Translations under genes and position numbers: made by a program
Notes under the pieces: model-generated
Told to the model about the DNA's origin: nothing
The model's input: only the letters and a program-made list of their open reading frames with translations
Databases searched by the model: none
Source of the DNA: DTLA01 sp034436295
GTDB lineage: Bacteria; Chloroflexota; Anaerolineae; DTLA01
Direction: 5' to 3'
DNA length: 59,059 nucleotides
Assembly (NCBI GenBank): GCA_034436295.1
Contig: DAOTVT010000068.1
Location: 1 to 59,059, forward strand
Shown here: positions 43,250 to 51,992 of the stretch, piece by piece
Position numbering within the stretch: the first letter of the stretch is position 1
How the letters are laid out: each line of letters begins with the position of its first letter

Positions 43250-45268
43250 TCATGTTCTGGGCGCGCGCCCGCGCCAGGGCGACACCAGCGGCCTCACGAT
43301 GCCCTCAATCTCTTCGGGTCGGTCGGTGGGTTGCGCGCAGGTCAGCCCCACGCAGATGTAGGCGCGGGGCGCGGGCTCGGCCGGGTATCCCAGTCGGGCC
43401 AGGCGTTCCTGCTCCCACGCGGGATCCACCACCTGGATGACCCGATGGGGCGCGTATAGCCGCAGGGACGCGCGGCGCAACTCTCGGGTGCGCTCGTCGT
43501 CGGCGCTGCCCACGATGATGATCTGGATCGGCTCGCCCAGGTACGCGGCCACGGCCATAGCGTACCCAGAGGCGAAGTAGCCGTAGGCCTTGTACACCTC
43601 GCCGAACCAGGCGAGGGCCTTGCCGGCCGCCTCGCGATGCTTCGCGTCGCCGGTGAAGGCGTGGAGCCGCAGGGCGACGCGGGCGGCCAGGGCGTTGTCG
43701 GGCAGGGGCTTTTCGCGGTCGCGCAGTTTGCCCAGGGCGTTGGGGTCCTCCACACGGTCGTAGAACCCGCCGACGGCGTCCTGCAGATGGCCGTACACGA
43801 ACTCCATCACGCGCAGGGCGCGGTCAAGGAAACGCGGCTCGGTGGTGAACTCGTAGGCGTCCAGCAGGGCCTGCGCCATCCAGACGGGGTCGGCGAGAAG
43901 GCCCCACACTTCGCCGGTGGCGCCCCGCGTGTGGGCCATGCCGCTGGCCTCGTCGTAGTGCCGCTCCCAGATCACGTCCACGGCGCGCAGGGCGGCGTCG
44001 GTCGGCGCGCGGTCGTCCAGCACCACGCCCGCCTGCAGGAGCGCCGAGATGAGCATGGCGTTGTAGTCGGTGTACGGCGTCTTGTCTATGTAGGGCGGTC
44101 TGCGCCGTGCGCGCTCGGCGGCGTTGAGTTTGTAGTACTCCTCGTCGGCGTCCTGGCTGGCGTAGAAGAACCCGCGCTCGTCGGTCAGGGTGCGCAGGAT
44201 GTAGCGCACCACATCGGCGGCCACGTTGCGGTAGAACGGGTCGCCGAAGACCTGGTAGGCGTGGACGTAGAGCGCCAGGAGTTTGGCATTGTCCTCGGCC
44301 ATTTTCTCGTAGTGCGGGATGCTCCAGTCGCGCGTGGTGGAGTAACGGAAGAACCCGCCCTCCACGGGGTCGTACATCCCGCCCGAGGCCATCGCGCGGA
44401 GCGTCTTCTCCACGATGGCGCGCAACTGCTCGGCGCCGCTGCGCGCGTACTCGGCCAGCGCCAGTTCCAGCGACTCGGGCATGGGGAATTTCGGCTCGGT
44501 GCCGAAGCCGCCGTTCTCCCTGTCAAAGCCCAGCAGGAGGACGGACACGGCGTCCTCCACGATTTTCAGGGTCAGGTCTTCGGTGGCCACGCCCGCCACC
44601 GTGGCCGCGGCCACGTCGCTGCGCAGTTCCTCCAGCCGCTCGCGAATCTTGCCCTTGTTGGCGCGGTAGTACTCGCTGACCTTGCGGGCCACCTCCAGGA
44701 ACTGGGGCACGGTCAGGTACGTGCCGCCCGTGAGGACTTCGCCGTCGGGGGTGAGGAACGCGGTGGTGGGCCAGCCGCCCATGTTGTAGCGGCGGTTGAC
44801 ATCGGGCCGCTTGTCCGTGTCCACGCGAATGGGGATGAAGTCCGAGTTGATGAGCGCGGCCACTTCGGGGTGCGAGTAGGTCTGTTCATCCATCACGTGG
44901 CACCAGTGGCACCACGACGCGCTGATGTCCAGAAGGATGGGGACGTCCAGTTCGCGCGCCAGGCGAAACGCCTCGTCTTCCCACTCCCACCAGGAGAACC
45001 CAGGCGGCTGGTGGCCTCGGTGGGTGTCGTGGACGAAAGTCCCCGTTCGCTCGCGGGCCTCTTCCAGGTCGGGCTGGAACAGGCGGCGGAACTCGCCTTC
45101 CAGGCGGGCTTTGTGGCGCATCTCCTCCTCGGCGAGGGACTCAAAGAACGTCTTGACCGCCGCGTCGCTGGCCGAGTGGGCCATGCGCGTGTAGAAGTCG
45201 TGCGCGTCCTGCTCCCGCCGTATGGCGAGTTGCCATGCCTTTTCCAGTTCGTAAATCCTCTCCGTCAT
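43250..45268 (-). CDS. ferritin-like helix pair fused to DUF255 thioredoxin/glycosidase-like protein
   Basis: The 672-residue protein starts with a ferritin-like helix pair (about 1-65: RREQDAHDFYTRMA with EEEMRHKARL), then a DUF255 thioredoxin domain of the YyaL/spermatogenesis-associated 20 type with SASWCHWCHVMDEQTY (C120-x2-C123). A six-hairpin alpha/alpha-toroid domain follows (FGTEPKFPMPESLELAL, GGMYDPVEGGFFRYSTTRDW, HYEKMAEDNAKLL). DUF255 proteins are of unclear function, thought to be redox-linked. The ferritin-like half-site could provide metal only as a dimer. ATG 45268 follows GAGGAGACAAC. The fused N-terminus is unusual. Confidence 0.85.
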   Translation of the reverse strand: MTERIYELEKAWQLAIRREQDAHDFYTRMAHSASDAAVKTFFESLAEEEMRHKARLEGEFRRLFQPDLEEARERTGTFVHDTHRGHQPPGFSWWEWEDEAFRLARELDVPILLDISASWCHWCHVMDEQTYSHPEVAALINSDFIPIRVDTDKRPDVNRRYNMGGWPTTAFLTPDGEVLTGGTYLTVPQFLEVARKVSEYYRANKGKIRERLEELRSDVAAATVAGVATEDLTLKIVEDAVSVLLLGFDRENGGFGTEPKFPMPESLELALAEYARSGAEQLRAIVEKTLRAMASGGMYDPVEGGFFRYSTTRDWSIPHYEKMAEDNAKLLALYVHAYQVFGDPFYRNVAADVVRYILRTLTDERGFFYASQDADEEYYKLNAAERARRRPPYIDKTPYTDYNAMLISALLQAGVVLDDRAPTDAALRAVDVIWERHYDEASGMAHTRGATGEVWGLLADPVWMAQALLDAYEFTTEPRFLDRALRVMEFVYGHLQDAVGGFYDRVEDPNALGKLRDREKPLPDNALAARVALRLHAFTGDAKHREAAGKALAWFGEVYKAYGYFASGYAMAVAAYLGEPIQIIIVGSADDERTRELRRASLRLYAPHRVIQVVDPAWEQERLARLGYPAEPAPRAYICVGLTCAQPTDRPEEIEGIVRPLVSPWRGRAPRT

Positions 45269-45300
45269 GTTGTCTCCTCGTTGCGGGTGGTGCAGGCTGG

Positions 45301-45358
45301 TTGGCCATTAGCCGTTAGTCATTAGCCGTTAGCCTTTAGCCATTGGCCATTAGCCATC
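45301..45358. repeat. degenerate heptamer repeat TTAGCC(G/A)
   Basis: About seven imperfect copies of ATTAGCCGTTAGTC-like units run in tandem upstream of the DUF255 fusion gene. They could allow slippage. Nothing else is recognisable in the gap 45269-45411. Confidence 0.65.
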
Positions 45359-45411
45359 AGGATTGGGATGCTCTTTGCGGAATAACCCTGCGCGGCACGC
45401 CGCAGAGTTCT

Positions 45412-46530
45412 CTATATGCCCAGTTCGCTCTTCGTTCGGATAAAGTGCAGGATGCTGTCGCGCGCGATGATGCCCACCAGCCGCCCCTCCTGCACAACCG
45501 GAATCTGATTGACATCGTATTCGTCCATGCGCTCCAGCACGCCGTAGGCGTCGGCGTCGGGCGGCACGGCGTGCAGCGCGTCCACGGCGGTCATGGCCTG
45601 CTCCACCGGGGTTACCGGCCAGCGGTCGCGCGGCACGCGCCGAATCTCATGCAGCGTAACCAGGCCCTTGAGCGCGTCGCCGTCCGTAACGAGGAAGCAC
45701 CGCTGCCCCAGGGGAAGGACGTGATCGTCCACCAGCGTCGCCAGGGAGACCCCAGGCGGAACCGCCGCGCATTGCGTGCGCATGAGGTCTGCCGCCGTGT
45801 ACCCCTGAAGGCTCTCCTTCAGGCGCACCTGCCGGAAACTGCTGGACGCGGCGTTGTCCATGAACCAGCCGATGAGGGCCAGCCAGATGCCGTCGCCGAG
45901 CCTGCCGGCCAGCGCCAGGAAGATGCCGGCCACGATGAACAGGTACGCGAATGCCTGCCCCAAGCCGGCCGCGATGCGGGTGGAACGCTCGTACTGGCCG
46001 GTGATGGCCCACACGATGGAGCGGAACACCCGCCCGCCGTCCAGCGGGAACCCGGGCAGCAGGTTGAACAGCCCCAGCAGCAGGTTGATGCGCGCCAGGT
46101 ACATCGCGCCCCCGGCAATCGGCTCCGCCACCGTCCGCAGGGCCAGCCCGATGACCGCGAACAGCCCGGCCAGCACCATGCTGGACAGCGGCCCCGCCAC
46201 CGACATGAGCAACTCCTGGATGGGTTGCTTGACTTCGCGGGTGATGGAGGCCACGCCGCCGAACAGGAACAGCGTGATGCTGCGCACCGGCACGCCAAAG
46301 CGGCGCGCCACGACACTATGGGCCAGTTCGTGCGCCAGGACGGAGCCGAAGAACAGCAGGCTCGTGGCAACGCCTACGATCCAATAAAGCCCCGGACTCC
46401 ACCCGGGGTATTCGTTCGGGAAGAAAAACTGCGCCAGGCTCAAACTCACCAGCACGAAGATGATGAACCACGTGTAATGAAGCCCGACCGGAATGCCCCC
46501 GATTTTCCCCAGCCTGATGGAACTCTGCAT
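45412..46530 (-). CDS. site-2 protease family M50 metallopeptidase with CBS domains
   Basis: The 372-residue intramembrane protease has HELAH at residues 67-71 in a transmembrane helix and the partner LLPGFPLDGGRVF with D164 further on, the zinc-binding set of S2P enzymes. Six or so helices cover residues 15-230. Two CBS modules at about 240-365 (VTDGDALKGLVTLHEI, VVQEGRLVGIIARDS) may sense nucleotides. Such enzymes cut membrane-bound regulators such as anti-sigma factors, so the predicted anti-sigma factor at 2.0 kb is a conceivable but unproven target. ATG 46530 follows GCGAGGGGAC. Confidence 0.93.
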   Translation of the reverse strand: MQSSIRLGKIGGIPVGLHYTWFIIFVLVSLSLAQFFFPNEYPGWSPGLYWIVGVATSLLFFGSVLAHELAHSVVARRFGVPVRSITLFLFGGVASITREVKQPIQELLMSVAGPLSSMVLAGLFAVIGLALRTVAEPIAGGAMYLARINLLLGLFNLLPGFPLDGGRVFRSIVWAITGQYERSTRIAAGLGQAFAYLFIVAGIFLALAGRLGDGIWLALIGWFMDNAASSSFRQVRLKESLQGYTAADLMRTQCAAVPPGVSLATLVDDHVLPLGQRCFLVTDGDALKGLVTLHEIRRVPRDRWPVTPVEQAMTAVDALHAVPPDADAYGVLERMDEYDVNQIPVVQEGRLVGIIARDSILHFIRTKSELGI

Positions 46531-46555
46531 GTCCCCTCGCTTTCTGGGCGGACGC

Positions 46556-47071
46556 CTACACTTCTTCCGCCTCTTCCTCGCCTTCCTGCACCTTGTACAG
46601 TTTGTCGGGGCTTGTCAGTTTGTCAATGTAGAGAATCCCGTCCAGGTGGTCTATCTCGTGCTGGAGGACGCGGGCCAGGAAGCCACGGGCCGAGATCTTC
46701 ACGCGCTTGCCGTTTTCGGCCAGCGCCTTGACGACGACGCTCTCGTAGCGTTCCACCTCGCCCACGTAGCCCGGCACCGAAAGGCAGCCCTCGTTCCCTA
46801 TCTGCGAGCCGCTGGCCTGGACGATTTCGGGGTTGATGAGGCAGAACGCCTTGCCGCCCAGCAATTCGTCTTCGTCCTCCGGAACCTCTATGACCACGAC
46901 GCGATGGAGCGCGCCCACCTGATTGGCGGCCAGCCCCACGCCCGGCGCGGCGCGCATGGTCTCCAGCATGTCGGCGCACAGCGCCTGGATTTCGGGCGTG
47001 ATGCGCTTGACCTCCTTCGCCCTCTTGCGGAGGAGGGGATGCCCGTTCACAAGAATCTCTCTCACAGCCAT
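46556..47071 (-). CDS. def: peptide deformylase
   Basis: The 171-residue enzyme removes the N-formyl group from new proteins. All three motifs are present: G44-x-G-x-A-A-x-Q51 (GVGLAANQ), E-G-C96-L-S (NEGCLSVPG) and H138-E139-x2-H142 (QHEIDHLDG), where Cys and both His bind iron or zinc. The C-terminus ends in an acidic run of Glu. Spacing to the S2P gene (25 bases) suggests co-transcription. Confidence 0.97.
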   Translation of the reverse strand: MAVREILVNGHPLLRKRAKEVKRITPEIQALCADMLETMRAAPGVGLAANQVGALHRVVVIEVPEDEDELLGGKAFCLINPEIVQASGSQIGNEGCLSVPGYVGEVERYESVVVKALAENGKRVKISARGFLARVLQHEIDHLDGILYIDKLTSPDKLYKVQEGEEEAEEV

Positions 47072-47123
47072 AACCGTAGCGACGTTCTCCTCACCATAAA
47101 GTCAGGAATTGTGATGCGTGCCG

Positions 47124-48017
47124 CTATACGGCCCGCATGATCTCCTTGATTTTCGCCGTCAGGGCCAGGCCCTCGTGATAGGGCCGCTGCCACATGTTGC
47201 GCCCAAAGATCAGCCCGGTGGCCCCGGCTTCCATGCAGATGCGGGCTTTCTCCAGCAAATCCTCATCGCCCATTTTGCTCCCGCCGGAGAACAGGACCAT
47301 CGTCTTGCCCGCCGATTCCACCACCTTACGGACGGCCTGAGCGTAGTCCAACTTCAGGGTGTTGTACGGCTTGGGCGATGCCTGGTTCTTTTCCGGCTCA
47401 AAGTCGGGCACGTTCAGTTTGACCACGTCGGCACCCAGTTCGTCGGCGACGCGGGCCGCGTAGTCCACGGCGTACAGGCTATCCCGGCCGCCCTTTTCCT
47501 CCACGGCCCAGCCGCGCGGGTAGGCCCAGACGATAACGGGCATGCCGAACCTCTCGGCCTCCGCGCGAATCTGCATGAACTGGATGAAGTCCTGATCCTG
47601 CGCGGGCGAGCCGACATAGAGCGTGTACCCGACGGCATCGGCCCCCAGGCGCACGGCGTCCTCCACGGTGGCGGTCTGCGGCGAGAACGCCTCGTCGTCG
47701 GGCGGGATGTTGGTCTTGCCGTTGAGTTTCAGGACGAGCGGGACCTTGCCGGCGTACTTGGGCATGTACTTCTCGGCCAGGCCGATGTGAAACACGATGC
47801 CCGAATACCCGCCTTCCAGCGCCAGGCGGGCCTGGTATTCGGGGTTGAGCGCCTCGGGGTTGGCGAAGAAGTCTATCGGCCCGTGCTCCAGCCCCTGGTC
47901 AATGGGCAGCAGGAGCATGGTGCCATTGCCCGGGCCGTGCTCGTATAACAGGCGGTACAGCCGGGCGCGCTTGCCTATCCCCAGGTGCAAATCGTCTAGA
48001 CGAGGTCTTGGACTCAT
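47124..48017 (-). CDS. class I fructose-bisphosphate aldolase, DeoC/LacD family
   Basis: The 297-residue protein is of the archaeal-type class I aldolase family: MLLLPIDQGLEHGP near 36, GYSGIVFHIGLAEKY near 72, PLVLKLNGKTN near 95, and KTMVLFSGGSKMGDEDLL near 237, with the Schiff-base lysine expected at DVVKLNVPD near 200. It cleaves fructose 1,6-bisphosphate or condenses triose phosphates. ATG 48017 follows CAGGAGGGAAAC; the nine-residue upstream extension lacks a ribosome site. Confidence 0.9.
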   Translation of the reverse strand: MSPRPRLDDLHLGIGKRARLYRLLYEHGPGNGTMLLLPIDQGLEHGPIDFFANPEALNPEYQARLALEGGYSGIVFHIGLAEKYMPKYAGKVPLVLKLNGKTNIPPDDEAFSPQTATVEDAVRLGADAVGYTLYVGSPAQDQDFIQFMQIRAEAERFGMPVIVWAYPRGWAVEEKGGRDSLYAVDYAARVADELGADVVKLNVPDFEPEKNQASPKPYNTLKLDYAQAVRKVVESAGKTMVLFSGGSKMGDEDLLEKARICMEAGATGLIFGRNMWQRPYHEGLALTAKIKEIMRAV

Positions 48018-48056
48018 GTTTCCCTCCTGTCCGTTGCGGGTCAACGGCTCTCTGAA

Positions 48057-48086
48057 ATTATACCTTTACGAGTCCTATTTTACCAA
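48057..48086 (-). promoter_or_regulatory. sigma-70 promoter for the aldolase gene
   Basis: On the minus strand TTGGTA (48081-48086), 18 bases, TATAAT (48057-48062), about 40 bases before the aldolase ATG. The remaining gap to 48220 shows nothing else. Confidence 0.7.
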
Positions 48087-48220
48087 ACGGCGTGGTCTGG
48101 GTATATGACGTGGGTCATACGCGACCCGAACCGAGGCGTGGCGCGATGGAGTTGCCGCGCCCGTTGGGTGAGCGACATCCGTTGCCCACCCAACGGGCAT
48201 TCGCTTGCTGTCGGTTGGTA

Positions 48221-49054
48221 CTACTCAAATGTGCAGATGGCGCCGGGCCGTTTGACCCGGAGCGCCAGGCTCTCAAAGACCCGGAAGATGTGATCCATCC
48301 CGTCCGGGCCCAGGTACGCGGTGATGATGTCCTGGCCGATGGCGAGGTCCAGGTTCTCGGGGCCGGTGGCCACCAGGAACCCCTGCCGGCTCTTGAGCGC
48401 GGGGGTCGGGACGATGGTCTTCACGAGTTCGCGTATCTGCGCGATTTCCAGGACGCCGGTTCCGCCGTTGACGCGGTGGAGTTTGGCGAACAGGTCGGTG
48501 CTGAGCACCAGCGCGAACTCGCCGGTGAACCCGGCTGCGGTGAGTTTGTTCCAGGCGGCAAGGACGGTTTCTAGCGCCGCGCCGGGGGTGGTCTCCCATT
48601 CGCCCAGCGGGACGGTGGCGCGCCCCTTGATCTTCAGGAGGCCGGGCTCGCGTGCCTGGCCGTGGAACAGGAGCGCGTCTTCGGCGCGGGCCACGGTGAA
48701 CGCGGCTGCGGCGGCGGGGCTGAAATCGGGCGCGCCGCCATGCTGACGCGCCAGGGCGAGATCATCCCAGCGCAACACGAAGTCCTTGAAAATCGTGGTC
48801 AGCGGGATGTACTCGCGCTCGGCCAGTTCCACCGCCTCGGCGGTCTCCTCGGCCTCAAACCCGACGGCCGCGCTGCTCACGCCGCCCAGCCTGTCCACCG
48901 CCACCACCTGGACGCCCGCGCCCAGGGGGCCGAACAGGTGCAGGAAGCGCCGCCCGGCCAGGGTCTTCCGCGCCACTTCCACCACCAGGTCATCCAGTTT
49001 TTGCCACTCTTCGCTCGTGAGGGGCGCTTCTTCTCGCATCAACAGATCTGACAT
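48221..49054 (-). CDS. family 1 encapsulin nanocompartment shell protein
   Basis: The 277-residue protein matches the HK97-fold shell of family 1 encapsulins (linocin M18-like): LTSEEWQKLDDLVVEVARKT and RRFLHLFGPLGAGVQ at the N-terminus, IPLTTIFKDFVLRWDDL near 90, and the C-terminal DIITAYLGPDGMDHIFRVF. Shells of about 60 or more copies enclose cargo that carries a short C-terminal signal. The upstream gene encodes such a cargo. AAAGGAGGATACC precedes the ATG. The gene follows the cargo gene by 22 bases, the common order. Confidence 0.95.
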   Translation of the reverse strand: MSDLLMREEAPLTSEEWQKLDDLVVEVARKTLAGRRFLHLFGPLGAGVQVVAVDRLGGVSSAAVGFEAEETAEAVELAEREYIPLTTIFKDFVLRWDDLALARQHGGAPDFSPAAAAAFTVARAEDALLFHGQAREPGLLKIKGRATVPLGEWETTPGAALETVLAAWNKLTAAGFTGEFALVLSTDLFAKLHRVNGGTGVLEIAQIRELVKTIVPTPALKSRQGFLVATGPENLDLAIGQDIITAYLGPDGMDHIFRVFESLALRVKRPGAICTFE

Positions 49055-49076
49055 GGTATCCTCCTTTGTGTGATCT

Positions 49077-49988
49077 CTATTCTTTCAGACTGCCAACGGT
49101 AAACCCTTTGGTTGGGGATGGTGCCTTTTCGCTCGCCTTTTGCAGCGACTGGAGCAGGTCGGTGAAGACCGCGTCGTGGTAGATCTCGTGGTCGCGGATG
49201 CGGGCGATGAGGGCCTTCAGCCCCTCGTCCGCGATCTTGTTCAGTTGATCGCCGTACACCTGGGCCACGGAGCGCTCGGCGCGGATGTCGGCGGCGAGCA
49301 TGGCGGCGGTGTCGGTGCTCTGGTTCACGGCGGTGCGCTCAATCTCCACAGTGCCGCCCATCCCCGCCATCTCCTCGGCGAGCCAGCCCAGGTGCTGCAT
49401 CTCGTTGATGGCCTGCATCTCCAACTCGCGGCTGATGTCGCAGTGGGGCGTGATGAACGAGTGGAACAGGTACTGCAGGATGACCGTGTACTCGTGCTTG
49501 ATCCCCTCGTCCAGAATCTGCGCCACCGTGGGGTCTGCCGCTGCTGGCTCCTGGGGAGCCCCTTCGGCGGCCGCGAGCGCGCTCACCTTGCCGACGAACT
49601 TCTTGAAGATCTCCAGGTGCGCCTTCTCGTCGTTGACGATGCGTTCCAGGGTGCGTTTGATTTTCGGGTCGTCAATGGCGGCGATGTGCTGCTCGTAGAG
49701 CGCGATGGCGTCCTCCTCGGCGATCACGTCCAGTTGCATGTTCTCGGCGTGGGTGTGGGCGCGTCTCACCGGCGCGCGCTCTATCGTCGGCGTGCCGCCT
49801 AGTTCCACGATGGCGTCGGCCAGCCAGTCATAGTGCCGCATCTCGTCGCGTGCGATGGCCTCAATCTCGGCGGGGATTTCGCCCTCGCCCATGGCGTAGG
49901 CGTGCAGGAGATACTGCACGATGGCCATGTGCTCGCCCCGCATGTCCTCGTTCAACATGGTAATGACATCGTCTTTGCTTATAGTCAT
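49077..49988 (-). CDS. encapsulin cargo: tandem ferritin-like protein with targeting peptide
   Basis: The 303-residue protein has two complete ferritin-like domains. Domain 1 (about 1-140) has RGEHMAIVQYL, RDEMRHYDWL, EEDAIALYEQH and NDEKAHLEIF. Domain 2 (about 160-285) has KHEYTVILQYL, INEMQHLGWL, RAERSVAQVYG and DHEIYHDAVF. Each supplies Glu and E-x2-H ligands for a diiron site. The C-terminus ends GFTVGSLKE, which matches the family 1 encapsulin targeting consensus (L/F)TVGSL. It should be enclosed in the shell encoded next door, storing iron or removing peroxide. Most ferritin cargos have one domain. AAGGAGGACACC precedes the ATG. Confidence 0.92.
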   Translation of the reverse strand: MTISKDDVITMLNEDMRGEHMAIVQYLLHAYAMGEGEIPAEIEAIARDEMRHYDWLADAIVELGGTPTIERAPVRRAHTHAENMQLDVIAEEDAIALYEQHIAAIDDPKIKRTLERIVNDEKAHLEIFKKFVGKVSALAAAEGAPQEPAAADPTVAQILDEGIKHEYTVILQYLFHSFITPHCDISRELEMQAINEMQHLGWLAEEMAGMGGTVEIERTAVNQSTDTAAMLAADIRAERSVAQVYGDQLNKIADEGLKALIARIRDHEIYHDAVFTDLLQSLQKASEKAPSPTKGFTVGSLKE

Positions 49989-50047
49989 GGTGTCCTCCTT
50001 ATCCCTTTAGATGCCGTGCGTGCCGATTTGGATTTCCGTTCGCAGCC

Positions 50048-50076
50048 ATTATACAGTACATTTGTCGTTCTGTGAA
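50048..50076 (-). promoter_or_regulatory. sigma-70 promoter for the encapsulin operon
   Basis: On the minus strand TTCACA (50071-50076), 17 bases, TATAAT (50048-50053), with a 60-base leader before the cargo ATG. No Fur-like palindrome is evident. Confidence 0.8.
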
Positions 50077-50156
50077 GTCGCGCTCTCATCGGTGATGGCG
50101 GGCGCGGGCGACGGCGCGCGATGGAGTGCGGGGTGGCCTCGGGCCGGTCCGTGCGC

Positions 50157-50996
50157 CTACTGTTTCACGTGGACAACGTGTTGCGGATATGGGATTTCAA
50201 TGCCCTCGCGGTCAAAGCCCTCCTTGATGCGCCTCTGCAACTCTCTGGAGATGGCCCACTGCGCCCCCGCTTTGACCTTCGCCACGATTCGCAGCGTAAC
50301 GCCCGAGTCGGCCAGCGCCATGACCCCCAACACCTGCGGGGGCTCCAGCACATCGGCCTGGAACTCCGGTGCCGACGCCAGGGCTTCGCCCACCCGCGCC
50401 AGGACGCTCATGGCGTGTCCCAGGTCGGTCTCGTAGGCCACGTCCACGTCCACGATGACCCGCGCCCAGTCCTTGCTGGCGTTGGAGACAATCTTGATCT
50501 CGCTGTTGGGGACGATGTGGAGCGTGCCGTTGAAGTCGCGCACGGCCGTGCGCCGCAGCGACATCTCCTCCACCGTGCCCGTAACGCCGGCGATGGTTAC
50601 GAGGTCGCCGATGCCGAACTGGTCTTCCAGCAGGATGAACAGTCCGGCGATGACATCCTTGATGAGGCTCTGTGTGCCAAGCCCGACGGCGACGCCCACC
50701 ACGCCCGCGCTGGCCAGGAGCGGGGCCACGGGAATGCCCAGTTCCGCCAGGACCGTCAACGCGACGATGACGACGATGATGGCCGCGCCCGTGCGGTTTA
50801 GCGTGCGGATGATGGCCTCTGTGCGCTGCTTTCGGGCGTCCAGCCGCAGTCGCCCCTCGCCGTCCAGCACTCGGCGCAGCCCGGCGGTGAACACGCGCAC
50901 CAGTCGGTAGCCCACGTAGCCCAGGATCAGGAGCAGGGCGATCTTCCCCGCCTTGCTCCCCACGGACAGCAGCCATGCGTTCCAGTTTCCGTCCAA
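50157..50996 (-). CDS. MscS-family mechanosensitive channel
   Basis: The 279-residue inner-membrane channel has a first helix at about 17-35, a second near 70-90 and the pore-lining TM3 at about 92-115, rich in Gly and Ala (LLASAGVVGVAVGLGTQSLIKD). The MscS beta domain follows (DQFGIGDLVTIAGVTGTVEEMSLRRTAVRD, near 125-155) and a cytoplasmic alpha-beta cage. It would release solutes on osmotic downshock. The start is TTG at 50996 with GAGGTAGAGGAA upstream. The gene stands alone, divergent from lgt. Confidence 0.93.
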   Translation of the reverse strand: MDGNWNAWLLSVGSKAGKIALLLILGYVGYRLVRVFTAGLRRVLDGEGRLRLDARKQRTEAIIRTLNRTGAAIIVVIVALTVLAELGIPVAPLLASAGVVGVAVGLGTQSLIKDVIAGLFILLEDQFGIGDLVTIAGVTGTVEEMSLRRTAVRDFNGTLHIVPNSEIKIVSNASKDWARVIVDVDVAYETDLGHAMSVLARVGEALASAPEFQADVLEPPQVLGVMALADSGVTLRIVAKVKAGAQWAISRELQRRIKEGFDREGIEIPYPQHVVHVKQ

Positions 50997-51084
50997 TTCC
51001 TCTACCTCGCGTGCTTGCCCCGCTGCGCAGGGTACGGTACTTCTTGCAGGCGGCAGTGTTCAACTGGAATTATAGCAGGGGTTG

Positions 51085-51093
51085 TGGTATAAT
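51085..51093 (+). promoter_or_regulatory. extended -10 promoter for the lgt operon
   Basis: TGG then TATAAT (51088-51093), about 80 bases before the lgt ATG. No clear -35 is seen. Confidence 0.65.
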
Positions 51094-51173
51094 TCAATGC
51101 GTAACTCCTCGCCTCCCCAATGGCGGCACTGCCTCGGGGGACGCAGGACGATTCCATCGCGGGAGGACATTCC

Positions 51174-51992
51174 ATGAACCCGATCGCGTTTCAAATTGGC
51201 CCGTTTGCTGTTCGCTGGTACGGGCTGCTCATCGTAACGGGGATTCTCGCCGCTGCCTACATCGCCACACGCGAGGCGCGCCGACGCGGCGAGGACCCGG
51301 AGCATGTGTGGAACGGCCTCATCCTCTGCCTGGTCTTGGGCATCGTCGGCGCGCGGCTGTATCACGTCTTCTCCTCGCCCGCCGATGGCTCCCTGGGCTG
51401 GTGGTACTATCGCCAGAACCCCATCGCCATCCTGAAGATTTGGGAGGGGGGGCTGGCCATCTACGGGGCCGTCGCCGGCGGAGCCCTGGGGCTATGGATT
51501 TACACGCGGTGGGCGAAACTCAAGTTCCTGCGCTGGACCGACATCGCCGCGCCTGGCGTGCTGCTGGCCCAGGCCATCGGCCGTTGGGGCAACTTCGCCA
51601 ACCAGGAGTTGTACGGCCCGCCGACGGACCTGCCCTGGGGCATCTACATCGCGCCCGAAAGGCGGCTGCCGGGCCTGGAAAACTACGAGCGGTTTCATCC
51701 GGTCTTTCTCTATGAGTCCCTGTTCTGCCTGCTTGGGTTCATCCTGTTCATGGTTTTCGCCCGCAAGTGGGCGCCCCGCCTGCGGGATGGGGATGTCTTC
51801 TTCGCGTATCTCATCTACTATCCGTTCGGGCGGTTCTTCATAGAGATGCTCCGGCCCGATGCTTGGCGGCTGGGCGGGCTGGCGGCGGCGCAGGTCTTCG
51901 CCATCATCGCCATTGTTATTGGCGCTGCCGGCATCGTCATCAACCACCGGCGAAGGCTGGCCGCCCCATCCGAGCCTGCTTCCGAGTCGTGA
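51174..51992 (+). CDS. lgt: prolipoprotein diacylglyceryl transferase
   Basis: The 272-residue polytopic membrane enzyme attaches diacylglycerol to the lipobox cysteine of prolipoproteins, such as the two in this window. It has the family signature GRWGNFANQELYG near 140, the N-terminal GPFAVRWYGLLIV, the GLAIYGAVAGGALG segment near 95 and FEMLRPD-like FFIEMLRPDAW near 220. Seven helices are visible. ATG 51174 follows GAGGACATTCC. Its stop overlaps the next ATG (TGATG), coupling it to the histidine kinase. Confidence 0.96.
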   Translation: MNPIAFQIGPFAVRWYGLLIVTGILAAAYIATREARRRGEDPEHVWNGLILCLVLGIVGARLYHVFSSPADGSLGWWYYRQNPIAILKIWEGGLAIYGAVAGGALGLWIYTRWAKLKFLRWTDIAAPGVLLAQAIGRWGNFANQELYGPPTDLPWGIYIAPERRLPGLENYERFHPVFLYESLFCLLGFILFMVFARKWAPRLRDGDVFFAYLIYYPFGRFFIEMLRPDAWRLGGLAAAQVFAIIAIVIGAAGIVINHRRRLAAPSEPASES

